A stretch of DNA of 64,000 nucleotides from Nitrosomonas sp. PY1. Its GTDB lineage: Bacteria > Pseudomonadota > Gammaproteobacteria > Burkholderiales > Nitrosomonadaceae. The DNA lies in contig NZ_BQXC01000001.1 of NCBI RefSeq assembly GCF_022836435.1, positions 880,121-944,120 of the forward strand. The letters are read 5' to 3'. This document shows, piece after piece, positions 18,482-29,133 of the stretch (positions are counted from its first letter, which is position 1; every line of letters begins with the position of its first letter). The position numbers and the translations under genes were made by a program. The notes beneath the pieces were generated by a model. That model made no database searches. It was not told the origin of the DNA and was given only the letters and a program-made list of their open reading frames with translations.

Positions 18482-19654
18482 GTGAATAATTTAATGAATA
18501 CCTACGCGAGACTCCCTGTTACCTTTACTAGAGGAGAAGGGGTGTGGCTTTGGGATGATCAAGGACAGCGTTATTTAGATGCATTATCAGGTGTTGCGGT
18601 TTGTGGATTAGGACATTGTCATCCTCGGTTGGCAAAAGCAATTTGTCAGCAAGCTACAACATTAATTCATACCTCTAATCTTTTTCGTATCGAAAAACAA
18701 GAGCGATTGGCTGATCGCCTAGTAGCTTTATCTGGAATGGACAAGGCGTTTTTTTGTAATTCCGGGGCAGAAGCGAATGAAGCGGCGATAAAACTTGCAA
18801 GACTCTATGGGCATAATAAAGGCATTTCTTTGCCGACGATTATTGTCATGGAACGATCATTTCATGGCCGTACTATGGCAACTTTAACGGCAAGCGGCAA
18901 TCGTAAAGTGCAAGCTGGATTTGAACCGCTGATGACAGGTTTCGTGCGCGTCCCTTACAATAATTTGGAAGCTGTTGCGCAGGTTGCGATCAACAATAAA
19001 GAAGTCGTGGCGTTGTTGGTCGAGCCTTTCCAGGGTGAAGGCGGCGTGAATATTCCCGAAACCCATTATTTGCAAGGATTGCGTGAATTATGTACTCGGA
19101 ACGATTGGTTGTTAATGTTGGATGAAGTACAATCGGGTATCGGGCGTAGTGGAAGATGGTTTGCGTTTCAGCATAGTCATATCGTTCCGGATGTCGTGAC
19201 CTTAGCTAAGGGATTGGGTGGTGGCGTGCCTATTGGAGCTTGTCTGGCAAAAGGTGCTGCAGCAGAAGTTTTTCAGCCGGGTAACCATGCTTCTACCTTC
19301 GGTGGTAATCCATTGGCGTGTGCTGCTGCGCTTGAAACGTTGGCGGTGATATCTGATGAAGGCTTGCTGGATCACGTGGTGAAGTTGGGTAGTTTTCTAC
19401 GTGATCAATTTAATCGCCAATTGGCAGGCCAAAAAGGTGTAATACAAGTTCGAGGCCAAGGTTTGATTACTGGTATTGAATTATCGACTCCCTGTACCGA
19501 TTTGGTCAAAAGAGCTTTAGAGAGGAAGTTATTGATTAATGTAACGTCGGATAGAGTGATACGTTTGCTACCCGCATTTGTGATGCAGCAAAGTGAAGCG
19601 GAGCAGGTCGTTGATATACTCTGCCCGTTGATAAAGGAGTTTCTAAATAACTAA
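18482..19654 (+). CDS. argD: Acetylornithine aminotransferase
   Basis: ArgD transaminates N-acetylglutamate semialdehyde in arginine synthesis and often also succinyl-diaminopimelate in lysine synthesis. It is a class III PLP aminotransferase of about 390 residues, with LDALSGVAVCGLGH (about 32-45), FFCNSGAEANEAAIKLAR (about 93-110), MLDEVQSGIGR with the PLP-contacting Asp, and the lysine in TLAKGLGGGVPIG near 241. The start is uncertain: GTG at 18482 (VNNLMNTYARLP) is preferred; GTG at 18473 and ATG at 18494 are alternatives. argF follows after 47 bp, so an arginine operon is likely. Confidence 0.93.
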   Translation: MNNLMNTYARLPVTFTRGEGVWLWDDQGQRYLDALSGVAVCGLGHCHPRLAKAICQQATTLIHTSNLFRIEKQERLADRLVALSGMDKAFFCNSGAEANEAAIKLARLYGHNKGISLPTIIVMERSFHGRTMATLTASGNRKVQAGFEPLMTGFVRVPYNNLEAVAQVAINNKEVVALLVEPFQGEGGVNIPETHYLQGLRELCTRNDWLLMLDEVQSGIGRSGRWFAFQHSHIVPDVVTLAKGLGGGVPIGACLAKGAAAEVFQPGNHASTFGGNPLACAAALETLAVISDEGLLDHVVKLGSFLRDQFNRQLAGQKGVIQVRGQGLITGIELSTPCTDLVKRALERKLLINVTSDRVIRLLPAFVMQQSEAEQVVDILCPLIKEFLNN

Positions 19655-19701
19655 GCATGATTCAAAAGTTTTGATGGATTTGGTTGGTTATTGGTTTTGT
19701 T

Positions 19702-20622
19702 ATGCAATTAAAGCATTTCCTGCAGTTCAAAGATTTTTCTCGTGAAGAGTATGAATATTTATTTAATCGTACTCGCTGGATAAAACAAGAATTTAAGCAA
19801 TATCGTCAATATTGGCCGCTCATTGATCGAACTTTAGCTATGATTTTTGATAAGCAGTCGACACGTACGCGTTTGTCTTTTGAAGCTGGAATGAGTCAAT
19901 TAGGTGGGGCTGTGATTTATTTGTCTACCCGCGATACGCAGCTCGGGCGCGGTGAGCCGGTAGAAGATTCGGCGCGCGTCATTTCACGAATGATCGATAT
20001 CATCATGATACGTACCTATGAACACAGTACCATTCAATGTTTTGCCGAACATTCGAGGGTTCCTGTGATTAATGGGTTGACGGATAAGTATCACCCGTGC
20101 CAAATTCTAAGCGATATATTTACCTATGTAGAGCATCGCGGCAGCATTGAAGGTAAAACCGTGGCTTGGATAGGCGATCCCAATAATATGTGTAATACCT
20201 GGTTACAAGCCGCAGAGATTTTTGATTTTAAGGTACACGTATCGGCGCCTCCTGGTTACACCATTGATCCGGTGCAAATCGGCTTGAATGATCAATCGCA
20301 TTATGAGGAATTTGAGGATCCCAACGAAGCTGTAGCAGGTGTCGACTTGGTAACGACTGATGTGTGGACGAGTATGGGTTTTGAGTCGGAGACTGAGCAA
20401 AGAAAAAGTGACTTTGCGAATTTTTGTGTGGATACAGAAATGATGTCTTTAGCCAAAGAAAATGCGTTATTTATGCATTGTTTGCCGGCGCATCGCGGAG
20501 AGGAAGTGAGCGCTGAAGTATTGGAAGGGGCGCAATCTGTAGTGTGGGACGAGGCGGAAAATCGATTGCATACACAAAAAGCATTAATGGAATACTTACT
20601 ATTAGGTGATTTAAGTAATTAA
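19702..20622 (+). CDS. argF: Ornithine carbamoyltransferase
   Basis: ArgF makes citrulline from ornithine and carbamoyl phosphate. The ATG at 19702 gives a 306-residue protein, normal for the family; an in-frame TTG at 19684 would add six residues without support. Motifs are KQSTRTRLSFEAGM (carbamoyl-phosphate loop, about 45-58), HPCQILSD (about 127-134) and MHCLPAHRGEEV with the catalytic Cys (about 265-276). There is no clear Shine-Dalgarno site. It sits between argD and argG. Confidence 0.95.
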   Translation: MQLKHFLQFKDFSREEYEYLFNRTRWIKQEFKQYRQYWPLIDRTLAMIFDKQSTRTRLSFEAGMSQLGGAVIYLSTRDTQLGRGEPVEDSARVISRMIDIIMIRTYEHSTIQCFAEHSRVPVINGLTDKYHPCQILSDIFTYVEHRGSIEGKTVAWIGDPNNMCNTWLQAAEIFDFKVHVSAPPGYTIDPVQIGLNDQSHYEEFEDPNEAVAGVDLVTTDVWTSMGFESETEQRKSDFANFCVDTEMMSLAKENALFMHCLPAHRGEEVSAEVLEGAQSVVWDEAENRLHTQKALMEYLLLGDLSN

Positions 20623-20679
20623 GTATTCTCGAATAAATAATAAATTCTATATCAAACAATAAATGTAGCTACATGGATC

Positions 20680-21897
20680 ATGAAAAAAATTCATAAAGTG
20701 GTTTTGGCTTTTTCTGGAGGATTGGATACTTCGGTAATTCTGAAGTGGTTGCAAGATACTTATCAATGTGAGGTGGTGACTTTTACCGCAGACATTGGAC
20801 AAGGAGAAGAGGTCGAGCCGGCGCGTGTCAAGGCTAAACAGCTTGGAGTAAAAGAGATTTATATTGACAACTTGCGCGAAGAATTTGTGCGTGATTTCGT
20901 TTTTCCAATGTTTCGCGCTAATGCAGTTTATGAAGGCGAGTATTTATTGGGTACGAGCATAGCGCGGCCACTGATCGCTAAAAGGCAGATTGAGATAGCG
21001 AGTGCTACGGGAGCTGATGCGGTTTCGCATGGTGCAACAGGGAAAGGCAACGATCAAGTTCGCTTTGAATTGGGCTATTATGCATTGCAGCCGAATATAC
21101 ATGTAATTGCACCCTGGCGTGAATGGGATTTAACATCACGGGAAAAATTACTGGAATATGCCGAAAAGAATGGCATTCCGGTTGAAATGAAGAAAAAAAT
21201 AGGCTCGCCTTACAGCATGGATGCCAATCTTTTGCATATCTCTTATGAGGGTAGAATTTTGGAGGATCCGGCGGTCGAGCCAGAGGAATCGATGTGGCGC
21301 TGGAGTGTATCGCCCGAACAAGCGCCGGACCAGCCAGAGTATTTAGATATAGAATTTAAACAAGGTGATGTTGTTGCATTGAATGGGAGTACATTATCGC
21401 CGGCGAACGTATTGCAGCAACTGAATCAGTTGGGGGGTAAGCATGGGATCGGACGGCTGGATTTGGTAGAGAATCGCTATGTTGGGATGAAATCAAGAGG
21501 ATGTTATGAAACGCCGGGTGGGACGATTTTGTTGCGCGCGCATCGTGCTATAGAGTCTGTGACCCTAGATAGGGAGGTTGCGCATTTGAAAGACGATTTG
21601 ATGCCACGATATGCTGCATTGATCTATAACGGCTATTGGTGGAGTCCGGAGCGCAGAATGATGCAATCTATGATTGATGCTACACAAAAAAGTGTCAATG
21701 GATGGGTTAGGCTCAAGCTGTACAAGGGAAATGTTATAGTGGTCGGCAGAGACTCAAAAAATGACTCGCTGTTTGATCCTAATATAGCGACCTTCGAAGA
21801 TGATGCGGGTGCTTATAATCAGGAAGATGCGGCTGGTTTTATAAAACTTAATGCACTCAGGTTGCGAATTGCGGCTAATCTGGCCAAGAGAAAATGA
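20680..21897 (+). CDS. argG: Argininosuccinate synthase
   Basis: ArgG joins citrulline and aspartate with ATP. The 405-residue protein has the PP-loop AFSGGLDTS near residue 10, the citrulline/aspartate-binding stretch [14 protein letters not shown] (about 113-126) and the [14 protein letters not shown] region (about 178-191). Together with argD and argF it supplies the middle of the arginine pathway; argB, argC, argH and argJ are not in the window. Confidence 0.96.
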   Translation: MKKIHKVVLAFSGGLDTSVILKWLQDTYQCEVVTFTADIGQGEEVEPARVKAKQLGVKEIYIDNLREEFVRDFVFPMFRANAVYEGEYLLGTSIARPLIAKRQIEIASATGADAVSHGATGKGNDQVRFELGYYALQPNIHVIAPWREWDLTSREKLLEYAEKNGIPVEMKKKIGSPYSMDANLLHISYEGRILEDPAVEPEESMWRWSVSPEQAPDQPEYLDIEFKQGDVVALNGSTLSPANVLQQLNQLGGKHGIGRLDLVENRYVGMKSRGCYETPGGTILLRAHRAIESVTLDREVAHLKDDLMPRYAALIYNGYWWSPERRMMQSMIDATQKSVNGWVRLKLYKGNVIVVGRDSKNDSLFDPNIATFEDDAGAYNQEDAAGFIKLNALRLRIAANLAKRK

Positions 21898-21930
21898 ATA
21901 AAAAAGTTATCGAATTTCAAGTAAAAATCT

Positions 21931-22416
21931 ATGCCCTCATTTGATATTGTGTCGGAAGTAGATAAACAAGAAGTTAGAAATGCTGTCGATCAAGTCAATA
22001 AAGAAGTAGGAACTCGCTTTGATTTTAAGGGTTCCGATGCAAGAGTGGAGTGTGTAGATAGTCAGTTAATATTGTATGCAGACGATGAGTTTAAGTTGGA
22101 GCAAATTCTTGATATTTTAAGGACAAAGCTCACTAAGAGAGGTATCGATGTGCGTTGTTTGGATGCGCAGTCAGTCGAAAAAATTGGCGGCAACAAAGTA
22201 AAAAAGATCATTGTGGTTAAAACAGGCCTTGATTCAGATTTGTCGAAAAAAATTGTGAAAGCAATAAAAGATAGTAAATTGAAAGTTCAGGCGAGCATAC
22301 AAAGCGATACTGTCCGTGTGACAGGGAGTAAAAAGGATTTGTTACAGGAAGCGATACAATTGGTTAAGAAAATAGTTCATGATTTTCCGCTCCAATTTCA
22401 GAATTTTAGAGAATAA
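21931..22416 (+). CDS. yajQ: YajQ-family nucleotide-binding protein
   Basis: A 161-residue member of the UPF0234/YajQ family, starting [21 protein letters not shown] and ending in the conserved FPLQFQNFR. The family folds as two ferredoxin-like halves and binds RNA or nucleotides; some members bind cyclic di-GMP. The cellular role here is not known. It follows argG by 33 bp and precedes the ribosomal block. In many betaproteobacteria the rif genes (rpoBC and others) are close to rpsL; here yajQ takes that place. Confidence 0.92.
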   Translation: MPSFDIVSEVDKQEVRNAVDQVNKEVGTRFDFKGSDARVECVDSQLILYADDEFKLEQILDILRTKLTKRGIDVRCLDAQSVEKIGGNKVKKIIVVKTGLDSDLSKKIVKAIKDSKLKVQASIQSDTVRVTGSKKDLLQEAIQLVKKIVHDFPLQFQNFRE

Positions 22417-22450
22417 GCGCGAATTAAGTGTTACAATACAAAGCTTGATT

Positions 22451-22484
22451 GAGATGCTAAAGGATAAGGAATTATTGGCATCTC
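22451..22484 (+). terminator. Hairpin after yajQ (weak terminator or processing site)
   Basis: GAGATGC (22451-22457) and GCATCTC (22478-22484) form a 7-bp stem with a 20-nt loop, about 35 bp after the yajQ stop. T-rich sequence starts only about 10 nt further on, so it is not a textbook terminator, but it would separate yajQ from the ribosomal promoter. Confidence 0.35.
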
Positions 22485-22516
22485 CTGAGAAGATCTTTTG
22501 TGTTTTTTGTCTTGTC

Positions 22517-22545
22517 TTGACAGAGAGTAATAAACCCCATAGAAT
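22517..22545 (+). promoter_or_regulatory. Sigma-70 promoter of the str/ribosomal operon
   Basis: TTGACA (22517-22522) and TAGAAT (22540-22545) are separated by exactly 17 bp, one mismatch from consensus. The following CCGCAC is a GC-rich discriminator of the type seen at stringently controlled ribosomal promoters. The leader to rpsL would be about 160 nt. This is the best promoter in the window. Confidence 0.75.
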
Positions 22546-22711
22546 CCGCACTCTTTTTGGTTGTGTCTGTTTTTCTGGTTGTTTTGATGAGTGGATTTCA
22601 ATTAACTCCCATAGTTGAAGATATGGTTGTGTTGCATATTCAGATAGGTTAAGCAAGTGTCTTGAGGAATAAAATGAATTCCTTAAGCTTTTTTAGGATG
22701 TAGAAATAGAA

Positions 22712-23089
22712 ATGCCTACAATTAGTCAATTAGTTAGAAAGCCACGTAAGGCTAAACGGGTTAAAAGTAATGTACCTGCGCTAGGGAATAGTCCACAAAA
22801 GAGGGGGGTTTGTACGAGGGTGTATACAACTACACCTAAAAAGCCTAACTCCGCTTTGCGGAAAGTTGCGCGTGTGAGACTAACGAATGGATTCGAGGTT
22901 TCAAGTTACATTGGCGGTGAAGGACATAATCTTCAAGAGCATTCCGTGGTGTTGATTAGAGGAGGGCGCGTAAGAGATTTGCCTGGGGTGAGGTATCATA
23001 CAGTTAGGGGTAGTCTAGATACGGCAGGGGTAAAAGATCGCAAGCAAGGTCGCTCAAAATATGGATCTAAAAGGCCGAAAAGCGCTTAA
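22712..23089 (+). CDS. rpsL: 30S ribosomal protein S12
   Basis: S12 shapes the decoding centre. The 125-residue protein is full length, with PNSALRK and the conserved TTPKK loop (Lys43, counting the first Met). At residue 88 it has Arg ([13 protein letters not shown], codon AGA) where E. coli and most bacteria have Lys (Lys87 in mature numbering). The same change gives streptomycin resistance in E. coli and Mycobacterium tuberculosis. The neighbouring Asp89, target of RimO methylthiolation, is kept. It is the first gene after the str promoter. Confidence 0.98.
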   Translation: MPTISQLVRKPRKAKRVKSNVPALGNSPQKRGVCTRVYTTTPKKPNSALRKVARVRLTNGFEVSSYIGGEGHNLQEHSVVLIRGGRVRDLPGVRYHTVRGSLDTAGVKDRKQGRSKYGSKRPKSA

Positions 23090-23164
23090 TGACGGTTGGG
23101 TCAAAAACAATCGGATGTGCAAGATAAGTGGTGAGTTAAAAAAGTATAGGGTTGATTAAATATA

Positions 23165-23635
23165 ATGCCAAGACGTAGAGAAGTGCCAAAGCGGGAGATA
23201 CTGCCTGATCCTAAGTATCATAATGTTGAATTAGCTAAGTTTGTAAATGTGCTTATGACTCGAGGGAAAAAATCTGTGGCGGAGAGCATTATTTATAAAG
23301 CGCTAAGCCAGATAGAGAAAAAGATGGGAGCGGATCCTGTGGTTATATTTACGCAAGCTTTGACCAATGTTAGGCCAATAGTGGAAGTTAAAAGCCGTAG
23401 AGTTGGTGGCGCTAACTACCAAGTTCCGGTCGAGGTGCGTTCGGTCAGAAGGAATGCTTTGGCAATGCGATGGTTGCGAGATGCGGCCAGAAAAAGAAAT
23501 GAGAAATCAATGGATGCTAGGCTGGCGGGTGAGCTATCTGAAGCCGCAGAGGGGCGTGGGGGTGCGGTAAAAAAGCGTGAAGAAGTTCATAGAATGGCGG
23601 AATCAAATAAAGCATTTTCTCATTTTAGATTTTAG
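23165..23635 (+). CDS. rpsG: 30S ribosomal protein S7
   Basis: S7 nucleates assembly of the 30S head. The 156-residue product begins [18 protein letters not shown] and contains the conserved [12 protein letters not shown] segment (about 81-92) and the basic N-terminal arm that binds 16S rRNA and, in E. coli, its own mRNA. It is second in the str operon, 75 bp after rpsL. Confidence 0.98.
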   Translation: MPRRREVPKREILPDPKYHNVELAKFVNVLMTRGKKSVAESIIYKALSQIEKKMGADPVVIFTQALTNVRPIVEVKSRRVGGANYQVPVEVRSVRRNALAMRWLRDAARKRNEKSMDARLAGELSEAAEGRGGAVKKREEVHRMAESNKAFSHFRF

Positions 23636-23689
23636 TTTCCGGCTAATTTGTTCTAATTATTAAAGTAATAAACAGTAGGGTATACGATC

Positions 23690-25780
23690 GTGGCAAGAAA
23701 AACACCGATAGAGCGTTACAGAAATATTGGAATTATGGCGCATATAGATGCCGGTAAAACTACTACTACGGAACGAGTACTGTTTTATACTGGAGTGTCT
23801 CATAAACTCGGAGAGGTTCATGATGGCGCTGCCACGATGGATTGGATGGAGCAAGAGCAAGAAAGAGGGATTACAATCACGTCTGCTGCCACAACCTGTT
23901 TCTGGAAAGGAATGGCAAGTAATTATCCAGAGCACCGAATAAACATTATTGATACTCCTGGGCACGTTGATTTCACTATTGAGGTGGAGCGTTCTTTAAG
24001 GGTTCTTGATGGTGCTTGTACTGTTTTTTGTGCGGTAGGAGGGGTTCAGCCGCAAACAGAAACTGTGTGGCGTCAAGCCAATAAATATATGGTTCCAAGG
24101 TTGGCGTTTGTTAACAAAATGGATCGTTCGGGCGCTAATTTTATGCGAGTGCACGAACAGATTAAATCTCGATTGAAGGCGACTCCTGTTCCGATTCAGT
24201 TACCTATAGGGGCGGAAGATAAATTTGAGGGAGTTGTTGATTTAATAAAAATGAAAGCAATTTATTGGGATGATGAAAGTCGCGGGATGAAATTTGAGGA
24301 GCGCGATATTCCGTCCGGGTTGCTAGAAGACGCAAAGATTTGGCGAGAGAAGGTTTTGGAAACCGCGGCAGAAGCAGATGAAGAGCTTATGAATAAATAT
24401 CTTGAAAGCGGTGATCTAGAAATTGCTGAAATCAAGAAGGGATTGCGGATTCGTACTATCAATAATGAGATAGTGCCTATGCTTTGTGGGACTGCCTTTA
24501 AGAATAAGGGGGTTCAGGCAATGCTGGATGCAGTCATTGATTATATGCCTTCTCCAACAGACATTCTGGCAATACAAGGTGAAAATGAAAATGGAGAGAC
24601 TGATAAGAGGATAGCAAATGATAGCGAGCCCTTTTCTGCTTTGGCTTTTAAAATTGCAACTGATCCCTATGTTGGGCAACTAATATTTTTTAGAGTTTAT
24701 TCCGGCGTGGTTACATCAGGAGATACTGTTTATAACCCGATAAAAGGCAAAAAAGAAAGAATTGGACGTTTGTTGCAAATGCATGCAAATCAGCGCGAAG
24801 AAATTAAAGAGGTTCGTGCGGGCGATATTGCGGCAGCGGTAGGGTTGAAAGAGGTGATAACTGGTGACACCATTTGTGATCCACAAAAAGTTATTACTTT
24901 GGAGCGTATGGATTTTCCGGAGCCAGTTATTCATGTTGCGGTTGAGCCGAAAACTAAAGTGGATCAAGAGAAGATGGGGATAGCGCTTAATAGACTCGCG
25001 CAAGAAGATCCGTCGTTTAGAGTGAGAACGGATGAAGAGTCCGGTCAAACTATTATTTCTGGTATGGGAGAGTTGCATTTAGAGATTATAGTTGATCGAA
25101 TGAAGAGAGAATTTTCTGTTGAGGCTAATGTTGGTGCTCCGCAAGTTGCTTATCGTGAAGCTATTAAAAAGTCTGTGGAAATAGAAGGAAAATTTGTAAA
25201 ACAGTCCGGTGGACGGGGTCAGTATGGTCACGTTTGGCTCAAAATGGAGCCTAATGAAGCCGGTAAAGGTTTTGAATTCATTGATGAGATTAAGGGTGGT
25301 GTGGTTCCAAGGGAATTTATACCCGCTGTGGAAAAAGGATTGCTTGAGACGCTTCCCAGTGGGGTGCTGGCCGGTTATCCGGTAGTAGATGTAAGGGTAA
25401 CATTATTTGATGGATCTTATCATGATGTCGACTCTAATGAGAATGCATTTAAAATGGCTGCATCTATTGCTTTTAAAGATGGAATGCGAAAAGCAAGTCC
25501 TGTTTTATTAGAGCCTATGATGGCGGTTGAGGTTGAGACCCCCGAGGATTTTATGGGAAATGTTGTTGGTGACTTGTCATCTAGACGCGGAATCATTCAG
25601 GGAATGGAAGATGTCCCGGGGTTGAAAGTGGTTCGAGCAGAAGTGCCGTTGGCAGAGATGTTTGGTTATTCAACAGTATTAAGATCTGCTACGCAAGGTA
25701 GAGCTACTTACACTATGGAATTTAAGCATTATTCCGAAGCGCCAAAAAATGTGGCGGATGCGATTATAAATAAGAAATAA
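23690..25780 (+). CDS. fusA: Elongation factor G
   Basis: EF-G drives translocation and, with RRF, ribosome recycling. The 696-residue protein starts at GTG and has the P-loop [12 protein letters not shown] (17-28), DTPGHVDF (about 88-95) and NKMDRSGA (about 142-149), followed by domains II-V. No known fusidic-acid-resistance change was looked for in detail. It is third in the str operon, between rpsG and tuf. Confidence 0.97.
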   Translation: MARKTPIERYRNIGIMAHIDAGKTTTTERVLFYTGVSHKLGEVHDGAATMDWMEQEQERGITITSAATTCFWKGMASNYPEHRINIIDTPGHVDFTIEVERSLRVLDGACTVFCAVGGVQPQTETVWRQANKYMVPRLAFVNKMDRSGANFMRVHEQIKSRLKATPVPIQLPIGAEDKFEGVVDLIKMKAIYWDDESRGMKFEERDIPSGLLEDAKIWREKVLETAAEADEELMNKYLESGDLEIAEIKKGLRIRTINNEIVPMLCGTAFKNKGVQAMLDAVIDYMPSPTDILAIQGENENGETDKRIANDSEPFSALAFKIATDPYVGQLIFFRVYSGVVTSGDTVYNPIKGKKERIGRLLQMHANQREEIKEVRAGDIAAAVGLKEVITGDTICDPQKVITLERMDFPEPVIHVAVEPKTKVDQEKMGIALNRLAQEDPSFRVRTDEESGQTIISGMGELHLEIIVDRMKREFSVEANVGAPQVAYREAIKKSVEIEGKFVKQSGGRGQYGHVWLKMEPNEAGKGFEFIDEIKGGVVPREFIPAVEKGLLETLPSGVLAGYPVVDVRVTLFDGSYHDVDSNENAFKMAASIAFKDGMRKASPVLLEPMMAVEVETPEDFMGNVVGDLSSRRGIIQGMEDVPGLKVVRAEVPLAEMFGYSTVLRSATQGRATYTMEFKHYSEAPKNVADAIINKK

Positions 25781-25814
25781 ATAGTTTTATAAATAAAAAA
25801 GTATAAAGGACATC

Positions 25815-27005
25815 ATGGCGAAGAGTAAATTTGAGCGGTCGAAGCCACACGTAAATGTAGGGACGATAGGTCATGTGGATCATGGTAAGACGACGCTGAC
25901 GGCGGCGATTACGACGATATTGACGAAGAAATTTGGTGGGGAAGCGAAGAGTTATGCGCAAATTGATTCGGCGCCTGAAGAGCGTGCACGGGGTATAACG
26001 ATTAACACGGCACATGTGGAATATGAGACAGAGAAGCGTCATTATGCGCATGTGGATTGTCCGGGTCATGCGGACTATGTGAAGAATATGATTACAGGTG
26101 CTGCGCAGATGGATGGGGCGATTTTAGTGGTATCTGCAGCAGATGGTCCGATGCCGCAAACGCGTGAGCATATATTGTTGGCGCGTCAAGTAGGTGTTCC
26201 GTACATCATTGTATTCATGAATAAAGCGGACATGGTCGACGATGCTGAGTTGATTGAATTGGTAGAGATGGAAATTCGCGAGTTACTGTCGAAATATGAA
26301 TTTCCTGGAGATGATACTCCGATTATTGTAGGGTCAGCGCTAAAGGCATTGGAAGGGGATTCTGGTGATATAGGTGAAGGTGCGATCTTAAAGCTTGCTG
26401 ATGCATTGGATAGTTACATACCGCAACCGGAGCGCGCAATTGATGGTGCGTTTATTATGCCGGTAGAGGATGTTTTTTCGATATCTGGTCGTGGGACTGT
26501 GGTTACTGGTCGAGTGGAAAGGGGCATAATCAAAGTTGGGGAAGAGATTGAGATTGTAGGTATTAAGCCGACGCTAAAGACGGTATGCACGGGTGTCGAG
26601 ATGTTTAGGAAATTGCTGGACCAAGGTCAAGCTGGTGACAATGTGGGCATACTGTTACGCGGTACGAAGCGAGAAGAGGTGGAGCGGGGTCAGGTGTTGG
26701 CGAAGCCTGGTAGTATATCGCCGCATACCAAGTTTACAGCAGAGATATATGTGTTGAGTAAAGAAGAGGGCGGTAGGCATACACCATTTTTTCCGGGTTA
26801 TCGTCCACAATTTTATTTTAGGACGACTGATGTGACAGGTGCGATTGAGTTACCTGCTGGTACGGAGATGGTGATGCCAGGAGATAATGTATCGGTAACA
26901 GTCAATTTGATTGCGCCGATTGCGATGGAAGAAGGCTTACGTTTTGCGATAAGAGAAGGCGGAAGAACCGTTGGCGCCGGTGTCGTCGCAAAAATTATTG
27001 AGTAA
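25815..27005 (+). CDS. tuf: Elongation factor Tu
   Basis: EF-Tu delivers aminoacyl-tRNA. The 396-residue protein has GHVDHGKT (19-26), DCPGHADY (81-88) and NKADMVD (136-142). The base composition is odd: many Ala, Thr and Val codons end in G (for example runs of GCG, ACG and GTG near the start), while the adjacent fusA and rpsJ strongly prefer A or T endings. That fits exchange with a second tuf copy elsewhere in the genome, as is common in proteobacteria. Confidence 0.97.
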   Translation: MAKSKFERSKPHVNVGTIGHVDHGKTTLTAAITTILTKKFGGEAKSYAQIDSAPEERARGITINTAHVEYETEKRHYAHVDCPGHADYVKNMITGAAQMDGAILVVSAADGPMPQTREHILLARQVGVPYIIVFMNKADMVDDAELIELVEMEIRELLSKYEFPGDDTPIIVGSALKALEGDSGDIGEGAILKLADALDSYIPQPERAIDGAFIMPVEDVFSISGRGTVVTGRVERGIIKVGEEIEIVGIKPTLKTVCTGVEMFRKLLDQGQAGDNVGILLRGTKREEVERGQVLAKPGSISPHTKFTAEIYVLSKEEGGRHTPFFPGYRPQFYFRTTDVTGAIELPAGTEMVMPGDNVSVTVNLIAPIAMEEGLRFAIREGGRTVGAGVVAKIIE

Positions 27006-27042
27006 TATCAGAGTAATTTCGTTGTTAACAAATAATTTTAAC

Positions 27043-27071
27043 TTGACATCGAATGCTTAATACATTGATCG
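27043..27071 (+). promoter_or_regulatory. Possible weak promoter between tuf and rpsJ
   Basis: A perfect TTGACA lies at 27043-27048, but the hexamer 17 bp downstream (TGATCG, 27066-27071) is a poor -10. It may be a weak internal start for the S10 genes or chance. Confidence 0.25.
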
Positions 27072-27093
27072 AATTGGAGTATCTAATTAGTAT

Positions 27094-27402
27094 ATGCAAA
27101 ATCAGAAAATAAGAATTCGGCTCAAAGCTTTCGATTATCGACTTATTGATAAATCAGCATTGGAGATTGTCGAAACAGCAAAAAGAACAGGTGCAGTAGT
27201 TAAAGGACCTGTTCCGTTACCCACTCGAATAGAGCGTTTTGATGTGTTACGTTCCCCGCATGTTAATAAAACTTCGCGCGATCAATTTGAGATTAGAACA
27301 CATTTAAGATTAATGGACATTATTGATCCTACGGATAAAACCGTTGATGCTTTGATGAAATTAGATCTTCCAGCAGGCGTGGATGTTGAAATTAAATTGT
27401 AG
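27094..27402 (+). CDS. rpsJ: 30S ribosomal protein S10
   Basis: S10 is a 30S head protein that also acts as NusE in transcription antitermination. The 102-residue protein matches the family throughout ([11 protein letters not shown] near the start; [26 protein letters not shown] around 42-67). It opens the S10 gene group, 88 bp after tuf. Confidence 0.98.
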   Translation: MQNQKIRIRLKAFDYRLIDKSALEIVETAKRTGAVVKGPVPLPTRIERFDVLRSPHVNKTSRDQFEIRTHLRLMDIIDPTDKTVDALMKLDLPAGVDVEIKL

Positions 27403-27481
27403 AAGCTATTAAATCTTAATGAGATCTCTAAAGATTAGAAAGTCGACAATACGCTACTAAAAATTGAAAAAAGGCAAGGAA

Positions 27482-28135
27482 ATGAGTTTAGGATTGATTG
27501 GACAAAAAATTGGAATGACGCGTATTTTTTCAGAGGCTGGTAGTAGTTTACCCGTGACGGTCGTTGATGTTTCTAATAATCGCGTGGTTCAGATCCGAAA
27601 TAAAAAAAATGATGGATACAATGCTGTTCAACTGGCTTTCGGAGAAAACAAGTCCAATCGATCGAGTAAACCGGTCCAAGGGCATTATGCGAAAGCTGGT
27701 GTCGAAATAGGTTGTGTTTTGAGGGAGTTTAAGATAGCTACTGAAGAAGAATTGAGTTCTTTTGTGGTAGGTAAATTAATAACCAGCGATATATTTAATG
27801 TTGGTCAGCAAGTTGATGTAACGGGAATTACCATAGGTAAGGGATATGCAGGTGTAATAAAGCGTCATCATTTTTCTTCCAATCGGGCGAGCCACGGGAA
27901 CTCTAAAGCGCATAACAAACCAGGATCAATTGGAATGGCACAAGATCCTGGGCGTGTTTTTCCTGGAAAACGTATGTCTGGACATTTGGGTAATGTGAGA
28001 AGGACTATACAAAATCTTGAGATATTGAAGATAGATAACGCAAGAAGCTTATTATTGATTAAAGGAGCGATACCTGGGCATAAGGGGGGGCGTGTCTTGA
28101 TAAAGCCCAGTATAAAGAAAGTTAGTGTAGTTTAG
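27482..28135 (+). CDS. rplC: 50S ribosomal protein L3
   Basis: L3 is an early-assembling 50S protein whose loop approaches the peptidyl transferase centre. The ATG at 27482 ([16 protein letters not shown]) gives 217 residues; an upstream in-frame TTG at 27464 is rejected because AAGG lies just before the ATG. The loop with the methylated Gln region [21 protein letters not shown] (about 150-170) is intact. Confidence 0.96.
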   Translation: MSLGLIGQKIGMTRIFSEAGSSLPVTVVDVSNNRVVQIRNKKNDGYNAVQLAFGENKSNRSSKPVQGHYAKAGVEIGCVLREFKIATEEELSSFVVGKLITSDIFNVGQQVDVTGITIGKGYAGVIKRHHFSSNRASHGNSKAHNKPGSIGMAQDPGRVFPGKRMSGHLGNVRRTIQNLEILKIDNARSLLLIKGAIPGHKGGRVLIKPSIKKVSVV

Positions 28136-28182
28136 AATCGATGTTAATGAATGATAAGAAGTAGCGATAAGGTATATAAATA

Positions 28183-28800
28183 ATGGAACTTAGGCTTCTC
28201 AGCAAAGAGAATCAATCGACAAATATAGTCGTATCTGATGCTCTATTCAATAAAGATTATAATGAAGGACTTGTTCATCAGTTAGTGACTTCTTATTTAT
28301 CTAATGCTCGATTAGGCACAAGAGCTCAAAAGGGAAGATCTGATATTGCGAAATCAACTAAAAAGCCTTGGAGACAAAAGGGAACGGGTAGAGCGCGGGC
28401 TGGAATGGCTTCAAGTCCTCTTTGGCGTGGAGGTGGGAAAGTATTTCCAAATAATCCAAATGAGAATTTTAAGAAAAAAATCAATAAGAAAATGTATAAA
28501 GCTGGCATGTGTGTTATTTTATCCCAACTTGTACGAGATGAAAGATTGTTAGTTGTTGATGATTTCATAGTTGAGACGCATAAAACTAAAGAAATGGTTG
28601 AGAAACTTAAAAGTAATGGATTAAGTAATGCGCTCATTGTTACGCATGAGCTGGATGATAATTTGTTTTTTTCGGCGAGGAATATTCCAAATGTTTGGGT
28701 TGCTGAACCGAGTTATGTTGATCCGGTTAGCTTATTAAAATTTGAGAAAACTGTTGTTACTCTCGAAGGAATAAGAAAATTTGAGGAGATACTTTCATGA
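28183..28800 (+). CDS. rplD: 50S ribosomal protein L4
   Basis: L4 lines the peptide exit tunnel and, in enterobacteria, represses the S10 operon. The 205-residue product keeps the tunnel loop KPWRQKGTGRARAGMASSPLWRGGG (about 62-86). It overlaps rplW by 4 nt (ATGA), so the two are translationally coupled. Confidence 0.97.
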   Translation: MELRLLSKENQSTNIVVSDALFNKDYNEGLVHQLVTSYLSNARLGTRAQKGRSDIAKSTKKPWRQKGTGRARAGMASSPLWRGGGKVFPNNPNENFKKKINKKMYKAGMCVILSQLVRDERLLVVDDFIVETHKTKEMVEKLKSNGLSNALIVTHELDDNLFFSARNIPNVWVAEPSYVDPVSLLKFEKTVVTLEGIRKFEEILS

Positions 28801-29132
28801 AGAATGATTACTTAGAAAATGAAAGATTGCTAAAAATAATACTAGCTCCTCACGTCTCAGAAAAATCTACTTTTTTGGGTGAGAAACATAACCAGACAAT
28901 ATTTCGCGTAATGACCGATGCGAATAAGCACGAAATTAAAGCCGCAGTCGAATTGTTGTGGAAAGATCAAAAAATTGAAGTAGAAAAAGTGGCAACAATA
29001 AATGTAAAAGGTAAGCATAAAAGGTTCGGTCGTTTTATGGGGAAAAGAAAAGATTGGAAAAAAGCTGTAGTCAGTATAAAGAGTGATCAGGATTTGAATT
29101 TTACTAATTTTGCAAATATAGAGATTAAGTAA
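28797..29132 (+). CDS. rplW: 50S ribosomal protein L23
   Basis: L23 sits at the tunnel exit and docks trigger factor and SRP. The 111-residue product includes [10 protein letters not shown] (about 16-25), the loop [12 protein letters not shown] type sequence ([17 protein letters not shown], about 64-80) and a basic tail. The N-terminus is about 10 residues longer than in E. coli. It starts within the rplD stop. Confidence 0.96.
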   Translation: MKNDYLENERLLKIILAPHVSEKSTFLGEKHNQTIFRVMTDANKHEIKAAVELLWKDQKIEVEKVATINVKGKHKRFGRFMGKRKDWKKAVVSIKSDQDLNFTNFANIEIK

Positions 29133-29133
29133 T

